From Pseudocitrobacter faecalis (GTDB lineage: Bacteria > Pseudomonadota > Gammaproteobacteria > Enterobacterales > Enterobacteriaceae): 64,000 nt of DNA. The position numbers and the translations under genes were made by a program. Below, piece by piece: positions 1-8,769 of this stretch (positions within the stretch are counted from its first letter, which is position 1; every line of letters begins with the position of its first letter). The stretch is from assembly GCA_003315335.1 (NCBI GenBank), contig QNRL01000006.1, positions 248,001 to 312,000 of the forward strand, read 5' to 3'. Below the pieces are notes generated by a model. That model worked only from the letters and a program-made list of their open reading frames with translations, had not been told where the DNA came from and did no database searches.

Positions 1-1107
1 AACGGTAAGAAGCCGGGGCGTAAGATTTTGATGTCCGGCGGTGGCCGCTGCAACTTTACTAATCTTTATGTCGAACCCGCGGCATATCTCAGCCAAAACC
101 CGCATTTTTGCAAATCCGCACTGGCGCGCTACACCCAATGGGATTTCATCGACCTGGTTGGAAAACACGGCATCGCCTGGCATGAGAAGACGCTGGGGCA
201 ACTTTTCTGTGATGATTCCGCCGAGCAAATTGTGAAGCTACTGGTGGATGAATGTGCAAAAGGCAACGTTACGATGCGCCTGCGCAGCGAAGTATTGAGC
301 GTTGAGCGTGATGAAGCAGGCTTTAGCCTGCAACTCAATGGCGAAACCGTCACCACGAAAAAACTGGTGATTGCCAGCGGCGGATTGTCGATGCCGGGCC
401 TTGGCGCATCGCCATTTGGTTACAAAATTGCCGAACAATTTGGCCTGAAGGTTCTGCCAACCCGCGCGGGGCTGGTGCCATTCACGCTGCATAAACCAAT
501 GCTGGATGTTTCCCAAACCATCTCCGGTGTTTCCGTTCCCTCAGTGATTAGCGCGCAAGACGGCACCGTTTTTCGTGAAAGCCTGCTGTTTACCCATCGT
601 GGCCTCTCCGGCCCGGCGGTATTGCAGATTTCCAGCTACTGGCAGCCAGGGGAGTTCGTCACCATCAACCTGCTGCCGGATATCGACCTGGCCGAATTCC
701 TTGATACGCAGCGCGCGGAACACCCGAATCAGAGCCTGAAAAACACGCTGGCGATGCATCTGCCGAAACGCCTTGTGGAGTGTTTGCAGCAACTGGGGCA
801 GATTCCGGATGTCACGCTGAAACAGCTTAATGTGCGCGATCAGCAAACGTTGGTGGAGACGTTGACCGAATGGCGTGTGCAACCGAACGGTACGGAAGGG
901 TATCGCACGGCGGAAGTCACGCTGGGCGGCGTGGATACCAACGAACTCTCTTCCCGAACCATGGAAGCGCGCAAGGTGCCGGGGCTGTATTTCATTGGTG
1001 AAGTGATGGATGTCACCGGCTGGCTGGGCGGTTATAACTTCCAGTGGGCCTGGTCGAGCGCCTGGGCGTGCGCGCAGGCGCTGGGGGAGAGTGCTACAGG
1101 CAAATAG
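1..1107 (+). CDS. yhiN: YhiN-family flavoprotein (HI0933-like), 5' end outside window
   Basis: The frame is open from base 1 and the first codons already read as the family's interior, with the glycine-rich SGGGRCNFTN motif near residues 12-21, so the N-terminal dinucleotide-binding GxGxxG segment lies upstream of the window. YhiN is about 400 residues in E. coli; 368 are visible here. It belongs to the HI0933/BaiN family of FAD-dependent oxidoreductases; the physiological substrate in enterobacteria is not established. The C-terminal stretch GLYFIGEVMDVTGWLGGYN is the conserved FAD-contacting end. The in-frame ATG at 28 is internal. It ends 57 bases before the convergent MgtE-like gene. Family assignment is secure; the reaction is unknown. 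Confidence 0.93.
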   Translation, partial: NGKKPGRKILMSGGGRCNFTNLYVEPAAYLSQNPHFCKSALARYTQWDFIDLVGKHGIAWHEKTLGQLFCDDSAEQIVKLLVDECAKGNVTMRLRSEVLSVERDEAGFSLQLNGETVTTKKLVIASGGLSMPGLGASPFGYKIAEQFGLKVLPTRAGLVPFTLHKPMLDVSQTISGVSVPSVISAQDGTVFRESLLFTHRGLSGPAVLQISSYWQPGEFVTINLLPDIDLAEFLDTQRAEHPNQSLKNTLAMHLPKRLVECLQQLGQIPDVTLKQLNVRDQQTLVETLTEWRVQPNGTEGYRTAEVTLGGVDTNELSSRTMEARKVPGLYFIGEVMDVTGWLGGYNFQWAWSSAWACAQALGESATGK

Positions 1108-1164
1108 GTGCTCTTATCACCTGTTCGTGCTCGCAAAGCCGGCAGCCAGGCTGCCGGATAATGA

Positions 1165-2178
1165 TTAATTCAACCCAAGAAAATACTGGGCGATTTTAAA
1201 GTAGATAATAAGACCTGTGCCATCAATCAGCGTTGCAATAAAGGGCGCAGATACAACGGCGGGATCGATGCCAATCCGCTTAAGCACCATTGGAATGACT
1301 GAGGACACAATTGCGCTCCAAAGCGTTATGCAAACTAACGTTAGGCTAACGATCATGGTAATTTCGATGCCAATCCCCATCATCCAGGCTCGGAAACAGC
1401 CCGCAAGACCCAATGTCAGCGCAATCATGAATGAGGTGGTCACCTCTTTACGAATGACTTGCCCCATGTCACGTAAACGCACCTCACCAAGGGCCATCGC
1501 GCGTACAAGCGTTGAGGTAATTTGGGTACCACTGTTTCCTCCTGTACCTATCAACAAAGGTATGAAAAACGCCAGTGCGATAGCAGACTCCAGCGACTCC
1601 TCAAAATGTTGAAGCACACTGCTGGTATAGGCTTCAGCGACAAATAGTAATAGCAGCCAGACCGAACGTTTTTTCCATAACGCCCATGGCGTCATATCAA
1701 GATAGGGTTTTTCTAAAGGAAGCGTGGCCCCCTGTAATTGAGCATCCTCGGTAACGTCGTCTTCCTGCAAATGCACAATCTCTTTCATCGTCAGGCAGCC
1801 AACAAGCTCGCCTTTATCGACGACGGGAATAACATCCAGCTCGCGCTGTGCCAGCATAGCCACAACGTCAGCGCGTTCTGCATCAGGCTTCACGCGGAGT
1901 AAGCAGTTGTCCATTAGATGATTAATCGGAAGCTTTAAATCTTTTTCCTGAAGGAGCTTTTTAATTGAGAGTACGCCGCGTAGCGTTTTATCGGCGACAA
2001 CAAAAAGTTGTCCTGGTATATCCTGAAGAGAGAGTTGAGAAATAAAGCGGTCGCGCGCTTCGCCCACGCAAAGATGGTCGGGTAGCGTCATAAAATCAGT
2101 ACGCATATATTGTGCGATCGCATCACCCTGGAAAGCCGTTAAGCCATTGTGGATAGCATCATATTGAATGGAGGACAT
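1165..2178 (-). CDS. compact MgtE-like magnesium transporter (CBS pair plus membrane domain)
   Basis: The 337-residue protein has two CBS domains (about residues 25-145) followed by an MgtE C-terminal membrane domain with about five segments (about 170-335). The membrane part carries the family motif PLLIGTGGNSGTQ and an acidic pore residue in ATLIDGTGLIIYF (Asp319), which corresponds to the conserved pore Asp of MgtE. The usual N-terminal MgtE domain of about 130 residues is missing, so the protein is roughly 110 residues short. Known MgtE proteins are Mg2+-gated Mg2+ channels in the inner membrane. The gene is visibly more AT-rich than its neighbours and sits at a locus where E. coli K-12 has no such gene, suggesting transfer. 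The ATG at 2178 has a well placed AGGG seven bases upstream and follows an M-box-like leader. Mg2+ as substrate is inferred from family and leader. Confidence 0.85.
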   Translation of the reverse strand: MSSIQYDAIHNGLTAFQGDAIAQYMRTDFMTLPDHLCVGEARDRFISQLSLQDIPGQLFVVADKTLRGVLSIKKLLQEKDLKLPINHLMDNCLLRVKPDAERADVVAMLAQRELDVIPVVDKGELVGCLTMKEIVHLQEDDVTEDAQLQGATLPLEKPYLDMTPWALWKKRSVWLLLLFVAEAYTSSVLQHFEESLESAIALAFFIPLLIGTGGNSGTQITSTLVRAMALGEVRLRDMGQVIRKEVTTSFMIALTLGLAGCFRAWMMGIGIEITMIVSLTLVCITLWSAIVSSVIPMVLKRIGIDPAVVSAPFIATLIDGTGLIIYFKIAQYFLGLN

Positions 2179-2185
2179 AAAATTA

Positions 2186-2211
2186 CCCTATAGAAAAGTT
2201 CTCATAGGGGC
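2186..2211 (-). promoter_or_regulatory. hairpin masking the Shine-Dalgarno of the MgtE-like gene
   Basis: On the minus strand CCCTAT (2209-2204) can pair with ATAGGG (2191-2186). The second arm contains the AGGG Shine-Dalgarno, seven bases before the start codon at 2178. The 3' strand of the M-box P1 helix contains TAGGG (2243-2239), which could pair with the same CCCCTA arm instead. That gives a simple switch: P1 formed with Mg2+ leaves the masking hairpin intact, while P1 open frees the ribosome site. The complementarities are seen; the switching is inference. Confidence 0.55.
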
Positions 2212-2235
2212 GAACAAGACAGGATTAGCAAAGCA

Positions 2236-2410
2236 GATCCCTACGTCCTGGATTTAGCACTGTACAACGTATCTGACCAAAAGCATTTTGGCAGAAGTTA
2301 TCTTGGCAACACCTTGATTCGATGGATGCCTGTATTTCCCTGAGCGGTCTCTCTCGATACCAACAGGGCGATAACTTATTTTTGTACAGGAGCCTCGCCA
2401 TAACGAGATC
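2236..2410 (-). ncRNA. M-box (ykoK) magnesium riboswitch candidate
   Basis: Read on the minus strand, the leader of the MgtE-like gene holds the M-box hallmark GAGGCTCCTGTACA (about 2396-2383) and, at the far end, TGTACAGTGCTAAA (about 2266-2253). The two TGTACA blocks can pair. The outer ends can form a P1 helix: GATC-CGT (2410-2403) with ACG-GATC (2246-2236). Inside, AAGTTATC and GATAACTT are exact complements, and CCAAAATGCTTTTGG forms a small hairpin (2291-2277). This arrangement matches the Mg2+-sensing M-box known upstream of mgtE genes in Bacillus. Long open frames through this segment are not credible genes. A covariance-model search with the ykoK family would settle it. Confidence 0.82.
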
Positions 2411-2543
2411 ATTAAATTGAGTCGGCAGAATAGCTATTATCAAAATAGTTAACAATATTAATAGTTGTGCCTGTTTATAATTTGTTGAGGTTAAACTCAT
2501 TTCATTTACACAATAGACATACAAAAACCAGGTGTTACTATCA

Positions 2544-2560
2544 CATTGACACTATCAATG
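2544..2560. promoter_or_regulatory. palindromic operator candidate upstream of yhiI
   Basis: CATTGA and TCAATG form a perfect 6-bp inverted repeat around a 5-bp centre. The heptamer ACTATCA also occurs twice in direct orientation (2537-2543 and 2551-2557). Size and symmetry fit a dimeric repressor site, for example of the TetR family, which commonly controls export operons. No regulator gene is adjacent, so the protein that would bind is unknown. Confidence 0.35.
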
Positions 2561-2594
2561 AGTACGCGTGTTTCATTTACGGCCAGGAACGCTG

Positions 2595-2732
2595 ATGATG
2601 ACAACATTACTACCCGATTTCGCAACACCTTCATCCAGCATTCTCCTTCACGGTGAGCGTCATCCCGACGCCTGTGCACTGTCTGGCTCTCTCTCTTCTT
2701 TCCCTCTTATCCCGGAGGGGAATCGTCGCTGA
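2595..2732 (+). other. possible 45-codon leader ORF upstream of yhiI
   Basis: An ATGATG start preceded by AGGAA opens a 45-codon frame that ends 63 bases before yhiI. The product is Ser/Pro/Leu-rich, without a recognisable family, signal or membrane segment. It could be a translated leader or a chance frame; nothing in the sequence decides this. Confidence 0.2.
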
Positions 2733-2795
2733 ACGCTTGTTCGGCGCGCTTTGTGACACGCGTGGTTTGGTAACAGGGATTATGGCGGGTCGAGT

Positions 2796-3863
2796 ATGGA
2801 CAACATTAAGCGTCATTTGACGTGGTGGATTATTGGCATCGTGGTGGTGATGGCCGCCGTGGCGTGGTGGATGTTACGACCCGCGGGCGTACCGGAGGGT
2901 TTCGCGGTCAGCAATGGCAGAATCGAGGCCACGGAAGTGGATATCGCGACCAAAATAGCCGGACGCATCGACACCATTCTGGTGTCGGAAGGGCAGTTTG
3001 TGCGTCAGGGCGACGTGCTGGCGAAGATGGACACCCGCGTGCTTCAGGAGCAACGGCTGGAAGCTATTGCGCAAATTAAAGAAGCGGAAAGCGCGGTCGC
3101 GGCTGCGCGAGCCTTGCTGGAGCAGCGCCAGAGCGAGATGCGTGCGGCGCAGGCGGTGGTGAAGCAGCGTGATGCCGAGCTGGCATCCGTCTCTAAACGG
3201 CATACCCGTTCACAGACGCTGTCGACGCGCGGCGCGGTCTCAGCGCAACAATTAGATGACGATCGCGCGGCGGCAGAGAGCGCGCGTGCGGCGCTGGAGT
3301 CGGCAAAGGCACAGGTTTCAGCGTCCAATGCGGCGATTGAAGCGGCGCGCACCAATATCATTCAGGCGCAAACGCGCGTCGAGGCGGCGCAGGCCACCGA
3401 GCGGCGCATTCAGGCCGATATCGACGACAGCGAGCTAAAAGCCCCGCGCGACGGGCGCGTGCAATATCGTGTCGCCGAGCCGGGCGAAGTGCTGGCGGCG
3501 GGCGGCAGAGTGCTCAATATGGTCGATCTCAGCGATGTTTATATGACCTTTTTCCTGCCGACCGAGCAGGCAGGTTTGCTGAAGATTGGCGGTGAAGCGC
3601 GTCTGGTGCTTGATGCTGCGCCTGATTTACGCGTTCCGGCCACCATCAGTTTTGTGGCGAGCGTCGCCCAGTTTACGCCAAAAACCGTGGAAACCCGCGA
3701 TGAGCGGCTAAAGCTGATGTTCCGCGTGAAAGCGCGCATTCCACAAGCGCTGCTGCAACAGCATCTGGAATATGTGAAAACCGGGCTACCGGGCATGGCG
3801 TGGGTGCGTCTGGATGAACAGAAGCCCTGGCCGGATGACCTGGTGGTGAGGCTGCCGCAATGA
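2796..3863 (+). CDS. yhiI: YhiI, HlyD-type membrane fusion protein
   Basis: The 355-residue protein has one N-terminal membrane anchor (about residues 8-26, with [16 protein letters not shown]), a biotinyl-lipoyl-like half (about 40-75), a long Ala/Glu/Arg-rich coiled coil (about 75-205), the second lipoyl half ([19 protein letters not shown]) and a beta-barrel domain. This is the layout of periplasmic adaptor proteins of the HlyD/YbhG type, which link an inner-membrane ABC pump to an outer-membrane channel. Its TGA overlaps the ATG of rbbA by four bases, so both are surely co-translated. Length and start match E. coli YhiI. The cargo is not known. Confidence 0.94.
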   Translation: MDNIKRHLTWWIIGIVVVMAAVAWWMLRPAGVPEGFAVSNGRIEATEVDIATKIAGRIDTILVSEGQFVRQGDVLAKMDTRVLQEQRLEAIAQIKEAESAVAAARALLEQRQSEMRAAQAVVKQRDAELASVSKRHTRSQTLSTRGAVSAQQLDDDRAAAESARAALESAKAQVSASNAAIEAARTNIIQAQTRVEAAQATERRIQADIDDSELKAPRDGRVQYRVAEPGEVLAAGGRVLNMVDLSDVYMTFFLPTEQAGLLKIGGEARLVLDAAPDLRVPATISFVASVAQFTPKTVETRDERLKLMFRVKARIPQALLQQHLEYVKTGLPGMAWVRLDEQKPWPDDLVVRLPQ

Positions 3864-6595
3864 CCGGGCAGGTAAGACCCGCTGTCGCGCAGCTTGAAGG
3901 CGTCGGCCAGCGTTACGGCGCGACGGTGGCGTTAAAGAACATTACGCTGAACATTCCCTCACGCTGTATGGTCGGCCTGATTGGCCCGGATGGCGTCGGG
4001 AAATCGAGCCTGCTGTCGCTGATTTCCGGTGCGCGGGTGATTGAGCAGGGCAAGGTGATTGTGCTCGGCGGCGATATGCGCGATGCGGCGCACCGCCGCG
4101 ATGTCTGCCCGCGTATCGCCTGGATGCCGCAGGGGCTGGGTAAAAACCTCTATCACACGCTGTCGGTGTATGAAAACGTCGACTTCTTCGCGCGACTGTT
4201 TGGCCACAACAAAGCGGAGCGTGAGGCGCGGATCACCGAACTGCTGAACAGCACCGGGCTGGCCCCGTTCCGCGATCGCCCCGCCGGGAAGCTTTCTGGT
4301 GGGATGAAGCAAAAGCTGGGGCTGTGCTGTGCGTTGATCCACGACCCGGAATTGCTGATCCTCGATGAACCCACAACCGGCGTTGACCCGCTTTCACGCG
4401 CGCAGTTCTGGGATCTGATCGACAGCATCCGCGAACGACAAAGCAACATGAGCGTGCTGGTCGCGACCGCCTACATGGAAGAAGCCGAGCGTTTTGACTG
4501 GCTGGTGGCAATGAACGACGGCGAAGTGATGGCGACAGGCAGCGCGCAGCAACTGCGGGATAAAACCGACAGCGAGACGCTGGAGCAAGCCTTTATCGCC
4601 CTGTTGCCAGAGGCGCAGCGGCAGGCGCATAAACCGGTCGTCATTCCGCCGTATCAGGCAGAAAATGCGGAAATCGCCATTGAAGCACGTGATCTCACCA
4701 TGCGTTTCGGCGATTTTGTCGCGGTCGATCATGTGAACTTTCGCATTCCGCGCGGCGAGATTTTTGGTTTTCTCGGCTCCAACGGCTGCGGCAAATCGAC
4801 CACCATGAAGATGCTGACAGGTCTGCTGCCTGCCAGCGAAGGCGAAGCCTGGCTGTTCGGCCAGCCCGTCGACCCGAACGATATCGAAACCCGCCGCCGG
4901 GTAGGGTATATGTCGCAGGCGTTCTCGCTTTACAGTGAACTCACCGTGCGGCAAAACCTGGAGCTTCACGCCCGCCTGTTTCATATTCCCGAAGCGGAGA
5001 TCCCGCAGCGCGCCGCGGAAATGAGCGCGCGTTTCATGCTCACCGACGTCGAGGACGCGCTTCCTGCCTCGCTGCCACTGGGCATTCGCCAGCGATTGTC
5101 GCTGGCGGTAGCGGTGATCCATCGCCCGGAAATGCTCATTCTTGATGAACCGACCTCCGGCGTTGACCCGGTAGCCCGTGATATGTTCTGGCAACTGATG
5201 GTTGATTTGTCGCGGCAGGATAAAGTCACTATTTTCATCTCCACCCACTTTATGAACGAAGCGGAGCGCTGCGACCGCATGTCGCTGATGCACGCGGGCA
5301 AAGTGCTGGCCAGCGGCACGCCGCAGGAACTGGTTGAGCGCCGTGGCGCGGCGAATCTGGAAGAGGCATTTATCGCCTGGCTTCAGGAAGCGTCCGGTCC
5401 TGCGCAGGCGGTGACGCCGCCAGATGACATCCCGGTGATGCATGAAGCACCAACGCCGCCGCGTCAGGGCTTCAGCCTGCGCCGTCTGTTCAGCTACAGC
5501 CGCCGGGAAGCGCTGGAATTGCGCCGCGATCCGGTACGTTCTACGCTGGCGATGCTCGGTACGGTGATTCTGATGCTGATCATGGGTTACGGCATCAGCA
5601 TGGACGTCGAAAACCTGCGCTTCGCGGTGCTCGATCGCGATCAAACCATGAGCAGCCAGGAATGGACGCTCAATCTTGCCGGTTCGCGCTATTTTATCGA
5701 ACAGCCGCCGCTCACCAGCTATGACGAGCTGGATAAACGGATGCGGGCAGGCGAGGTCGCCGTGGCGGTTGAAATTCCGCCCAACTTTGGCCGTGATATC
5801 GCGCGCGGTACGCCGGTGAAAATTGGCGTCTGGGTGGATGGTGCGATGCCGAGCCGCGCGGAAACGGTGCAGGGTTACGTGCAGGCGATGCACCAGACCT
5901 GGCTTCAGGACGTCGCCAGTCGCCAGCCGACGTCAAATGCGCAGAACGGCCTGATGACCATCGAAACCCGCTATCGCTATAACCCGGATGTAAAAAGCCT
6001 TCCGGCGATTGTGCCTGCGGTTATTCCGCTGCTGCTGATGATGATCCCCTCCATGCTCAGCGCGTTAAGCGTGGTGCGTGAAAAAGAGCTGGGGTCGATC
6101 ATCAACCTCTACGTTACGCCGACGACACGGAGCGAATTCCTGCTTGGTAAACAGTTGCCCTACATCGCGCTGGGGATGCTCAACTTCTTCCTGCTATGTG
6201 CGTTGTCGGTGTTTGTGTTTGGCGTTGAACACAAAGGCAGTTTCCTCACCCTGACGCTGGCAGCGCTGCTGTATGTCACCATCGCCACCGGCATGGGGCT
6301 GCTGATTTCCACCTTTATGAAAAGTCAGATCGCCGCCATTTTTGGCACCTCGATCATTACGCTTATCCCGGCGACGCAGTTCTCCGGGATGATCGATCCT
6401 GTGGCGTCGCTCGAAGGGCCGGGGCGGTGGATCGGTGAGATCTACCCGACCAGCCATTTCCTGACCATCGCGCGTGGGACGTTTTCGAAGGCGCTGGATC
6501 TGGGCGATCTCTGGCCGCTGTTCATTCCGCTGCTGATTGCCGTGCCGCTGGTGATTGGCCTGAGCGTGCTGCTGCTGAAGAAACAGGAGGGATGA
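3860..6595 (+). CDS. rbbA: RbbA, ABC ATPase/permease fusion (ribosome-associated ATPase)
   Basis: The 911-residue chain contains two ABC nucleotide-binding domains followed by an ABC-2 type membrane domain. The first has Walker [10 protein letters not shown] (about residue 43), signature LSGGMKQKL (about 149) and Walker [14 protein letters not shown]. The second has Walker [11 protein letters not shown] (about 307) and Walker [14 protein letters not shown], but its signature reads LPLGIRQRL and lacks the usual SGG. From about residue 560 there is a membrane segment, a long extracytoplasmic part and five or six further segments. E. coli RbbA is the same length and was described as a ribosome-bound ATPase involved in tRNA release; the fused permease and the operon with yhiI and yhhJ also fit an exporter. 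Both ends overlap neighbouring genes by four bases or fewer. Confidence 0.95.
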   Translation: MTGQVRPAVAQLEGVGQRYGATVALKNITLNIPSRCMVGLIGPDGVGKSSLLSLISGARVIEQGKVIVLGGDMRDAAHRRDVCPRIAWMPQGLGKNLYHTLSVYENVDFFARLFGHNKAEREARITELLNSTGLAPFRDRPAGKLSGGMKQKLGLCCALIHDPELLILDEPTTGVDPLSRAQFWDLIDSIRERQSNMSVLVATAYMEEAERFDWLVAMNDGEVMATGSAQQLRDKTDSETLEQAFIALLPEAQRQAHKPVVIPPYQAENAEIAIEARDLTMRFGDFVAVDHVNFRIPRGEIFGFLGSNGCGKSTTMKMLTGLLPASEGEAWLFGQPVDPNDIETRRRVGYMSQAFSLYSELTVRQNLELHARLFHIPEAEIPQRAAEMSARFMLTDVEDALPASLPLGIRQRLSLAVAVIHRPEMLILDEPTSGVDPVARDMFWQLMVDLSRQDKVTIFISTHFMNEAERCDRMSLMHAGKVLASGTPQELVERRGAANLEEAFIAWLQEASGPAQAVTPPDDIPVMHEAPTPPRQGFSLRRLFSYSRREALELRRDPVRSTLAMLGTVILMLIMGYGISMDVENLRFAVLDRDQTMSSQEWTLNLAGSRYFIEQPPLTSYDELDKRMRAGEVAVAVEIPPNFGRDIARGTPVKIGVWVDGAMPSRAETVQGYVQAMHQTWLQDVASRQPTSNAQNGLMTIETRYRYNPDVKSLPAIVPAVIPLLLMMIPSMLSALSVVREKELGSIINLYVTPTTRSEFLLGKQLPYIALGMLNFFLLCALSVFVFGVEHKGSFLTLTLAALLYVTIATGMGLLISTFMKSQIAAIFGTSIITLIPATQFSGMIDPVASLEGPGRWIGEIYPTSHFLTIARGTFSKALDLGDLWPLFIPLLIAVPLVIGLSVLLLKKQEG

Positions 6596-7719
6596 TGCGC
6601 CGATTACGCAATATTTATAACCTGGGCATCAAGGAACTGCGCAGCCTGCTGGGCGATAAAGCGATGCTGGCGCTGATTGTGTTTGCGTTTACGCTGTCGG
6701 TTTACTCGTCGGCGACGGTCACGCCGGGATCGCTGCATCTCGCGCCGATTGCTATTGCGGATATGGACCAGTCGCAGCTTTCTAACCGTATAGTGAACAG
6801 CTTCTACCGCCCGTGGTTCCTGCCGCCGGAGATGATCACCGCCGATGAAATGGACGCCGGGCTGGATGCCGGGCGCTATACCTTCGCGGTGAATATACCG
6901 CCCAATTTTCAGCGTGATGTGCTGGCCGGGCGTCAGCCGGATATTCAGGTGAACGTTGATGCCACGCGTATGAGCCAGGCGTTTACCGGCAACAGCTACA
7001 TCCAGAGCATTATCAACGGCGAGGTGAACAGTTTTGTCGCGCGCTACCGTGATAACAGCGAGCCGCTGGTGGCGCTGGAAACGCGGATGCGTTTTAACCC
7101 GAACCTTGAACCTGCGTGGTTCGGCGGAGTGATGGCGATTATCAACAATATCACCATGCTGGCGATTGTGCTGACAGGCTCGGCGCTTATCCGCGAACGC
7201 GAGCACGGCACCGTTGAGCATTTGCTGGTGATGCCAATTACGCCGTTTGAAATCATGATGGCCAAGATCTGGTCGATGGGGCTGGTGGTGCTGGTAGTGT
7301 CCGGATTGTCGCTGGTGTTGATGGTGCAGGGTGTGCTGGGCGTGCCGATTGAAGGATCGATCCCGCTGTTTATGCTCGGCGTGGCGTTAAGTCTGTTTGC
7401 CACCACGTCTATCGGGATTTTCATGGGTACGGTGGCGCGCTCGATGCCGCAACTGGGGCTGTTGATGATTCTGGTGCTGTTGCCGCTACAGATGCTCTCC
7501 GGCGGTTCGACGCCGCGTGAAAGTATGCCGCAAATGGTGCAGGACATTATGTTGTCGATGCCGACGACCCATTTTGTCAGCCTGGCGCAGGCGATTCTCT
7601 ATCGCGGTGCCGGGTTTGAGATTGTCTGGCCGCAGTTTGTCACGCTGCTGGCGATTGGCGGGGTGTTCTTTATGATTGCCCTGCTGCGGTTCAGGAAGAC
7701 GATTGCGACGATGGCGTAG
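6595..7719 (+). CDS. yhhJ: YhhJ, ABC-2 type inner-membrane permease
   Basis: This 374-residue ABC-2 permease has one membrane segment near residues 20-40, a large periplasmic loop and five C-terminal segments. The motif IREREHGTVEHLLVMP is typical of the family. It is paralogous to the membrane half of RbbA and would complete the YhiI-RbbA-YhhJ transporter. Two ATGs lie in tandem at 6592 and 6595; the AGGAGG at 6585-6590 is better spaced for the second, which also matches the E. coli start. The second start directly overlaps the rbbA TGA. The exported substrate is unknown. Confidence 0.93.
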   Translation: MRRLRNIYNLGIKELRSLLGDKAMLALIVFAFTLSVYSSATVTPGSLHLAPIAIADMDQSQLSNRIVNSFYRPWFLPPEMITADEMDAGLDAGRYTFAVNIPPNFQRDVLAGRQPDIQVNVDATRMSQAFTGNSYIQSIINGEVNSFVARYRDNSEPLVALETRMRFNPNLEPAWFGGVMAIINNITMLAIVLTGSALIREREHGTVEHLLVMPITPFEIMMAKIWSMGLVVLVVSGLSLVLMVQGVLGVPIEGSIPLFMLGVALSLFATTSIGIFMGTVARSMPQLGLLMILVLLPLQMLSGGSTPRESMPQMVQDIMLSMPTTHFVSLAQAILYRGAGFEIVWPQFVTLLAIGGVFFMIALLRFRKTIATMA

Positions 7720-7727
7720 CCTGGGGT

Positions 7728-7789
7728 TGCCGGATGGCGAGTTTCGTCAATGCATTCGTAGGCCGGATAAGGCGTAGCCGCATCCGGCA
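7728..7789. repeat. REP element after yhhJ
   Basis: A GCCGGATGGCG half followed by a full unit, GTAGGCCGGATAAGGCG then TAGCCGCATCCGGCA, forms the palindromic REP/BIME type of enterobacteria. It lies between the 3' ends of yhhJ and the convergent LysR gene. Confidence 0.85.
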
Positions 7790-7809
7790 TTTCCCTGCAC
7801 CACGTTTCC

Positions 7810-8670
7810 CTACCCTTTGCTAAACAGCCGCAACAGCGTCTCAACCTGCTCATCCAGCGGGGCGAGATCCTGCTTCACGATCAAATGCAGCGGCGTGGCG
7901 CGTCGCGCGCCGTGATGCAATGGTAAAGGCTTCAATACGCCCTGTTCCAGCAGGCGCTGTATACGCTCTTCCGGTAACCAGCCGTAGCCCACCTGATACA
8001 TCACCGCATCAATCGCTGCATCAATTGTCGAGAACGTCCACGCATCGCTTCCTGGCTGGCGTGTGCTGTCATGGTCGGCGATGCGCACCAGCGGCCAGCT
8101 ACGTAGCATCTCATCGCTGAACGGGGCATCCTGGTGAAACAGCGGGTGATCGCGATGCGCGACGGCGATGAAATCGATATTCATCAACCATTCGCCGCGC
8201 CCGGTAATATCCTGACGTCGCGTCAGCACCATCACATCCGCTTCTGCCTGAACGGCATCGCTGTTAGTGCTGTTCTCCAGCACTTCCGTCAAACGCACCT
8301 GCGTTTTCGGGTACGCCTGCTGAAACTCGCGCAAAATCGCAAACAGCCGCTTGCGCGGGAAGATGCTGTCCACCACTAAATCCAGTCGCGTGCGCATGCC
8401 GTCGCGTAGCGTGGCGGCACGGGTTTCGACCCAGGCGAAGGCTTTCAGTAGCGGTTTCACCTGACTGAGTAACAGTTCCCCGGCGGGTGTCAGTACCGCG
8501 CGGCGGCCTTCTGGTGCCAGTAGCGCGACGCCTAATCGTTCCTGCAACAACGACAAGTTATAGCTTACCGATGACTGGCTACGGTTGGTCTCTTCTGCCG
8601 CTTTGGCAAAGCTGCCTGATTCAACTACTTTTTCGAGAAGCGCCCACTGCTCAAGCGTTGTTTTATACAT
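7810..8670 (-). CDS. LysR-family regulator, probable regulator of padC
   Basis: The protein has an N-terminal winged helix-turn-helix (about residues 1-60, including AAEETNRSQSSVSYNLSLL) and a LysR effector domain. It is transcribed away from padC with a 99-base shared promoter region, the classic LysR arrangement. I take the ATG at 8670, giving 286 residues starting MYKTTLEQWALLEKV, because LysR helix-turn-helix domains normally begin within a few residues. An in-frame ATG at 8703 would add 11 residues but lies inside the likely operator. Neither start has a clear Shine-Dalgarno. Control of padC in response to phenolic acids is inferred from position only. No gene symbol is recognised. Confidence 0.85.
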   Translation of the reverse strand: MYKTTLEQWALLEKVVESGSFAKAAEETNRSQSSVSYNLSLLQERLGVALLAPEGRRAVLTPAGELLLSQVKPLLKAFAWVETRAATLRDGMRTRLDLVVDSIFPRKRLFAILREFQQAYPKTQVRLTEVLENSTNSDAVQAEADVMVLTRRQDITGRGEWLMNIDFIAVAHRDHPLFHQDAPFSDEMLRSWPLVRIADHDSTRQPGSDAWTFSTIDAAIDAVMYQVGYGWLPEERIQRLLEQGVLKPLPLHHGARRATPLHLIVKQDLAPLDEQVETLLRLFSKG

Positions 8671-8688
8671 GATTGATTTAAAATTTAG

Positions 8689-8719
8689 ATGAATTTCATT
8701 CAAACATAGCGTTATTCAT
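8689..8719. promoter_or_regulatory. LysR-type operator candidate between the regulator and padC
   Basis: ATGAAT (8689-8694) and ATTCAT (8714-8719) form an inverted repeat, with further ATTCATT copies (8695-8701 and 8714-8720) in between and beside it. The segment is AT-rich and lies between the divergent starts, where a LysR protein would bind to control both promoters. Confidence 0.45.
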
Positions 8720-8769
8720 TCATATTTTAAAGCAATAAGATAACTCCATCGAAAAGAGGAGAACGAATT

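Larger units (their letters stand above)
2411..2795. other. intergenic region between M-box leader and yhiI
   Basis: This stretch holds the promoter side of the minus-strand Mg2+ leader and the upstream region of yhiI. It is AT-rich up to about 2580 and then rises to the GC level of the ABC operon. I see a palindrome at 2544-2560 and a 45-codon open frame at 2595-2732 (listed separately). No other gene is supported; the minus-strand frame at 2631-2816 overlaps the yhiI start and has no family resemblance. Confidence 0.6.

Noticed and set aside
2225..2524. 99-codon open frame on the minus strand upstream of the MgtE-like gene
   Set aside because: It runs through the M-box structure, has no family resemblance, and the bases are explained by the riboswitch helices.
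4394..5893. 499-codon open frame antisense to rbbA
   Set aside because: It is a His/Arg-rich shadow of the rbbA coding frame in GC-rich DNA, with no domain of its own.
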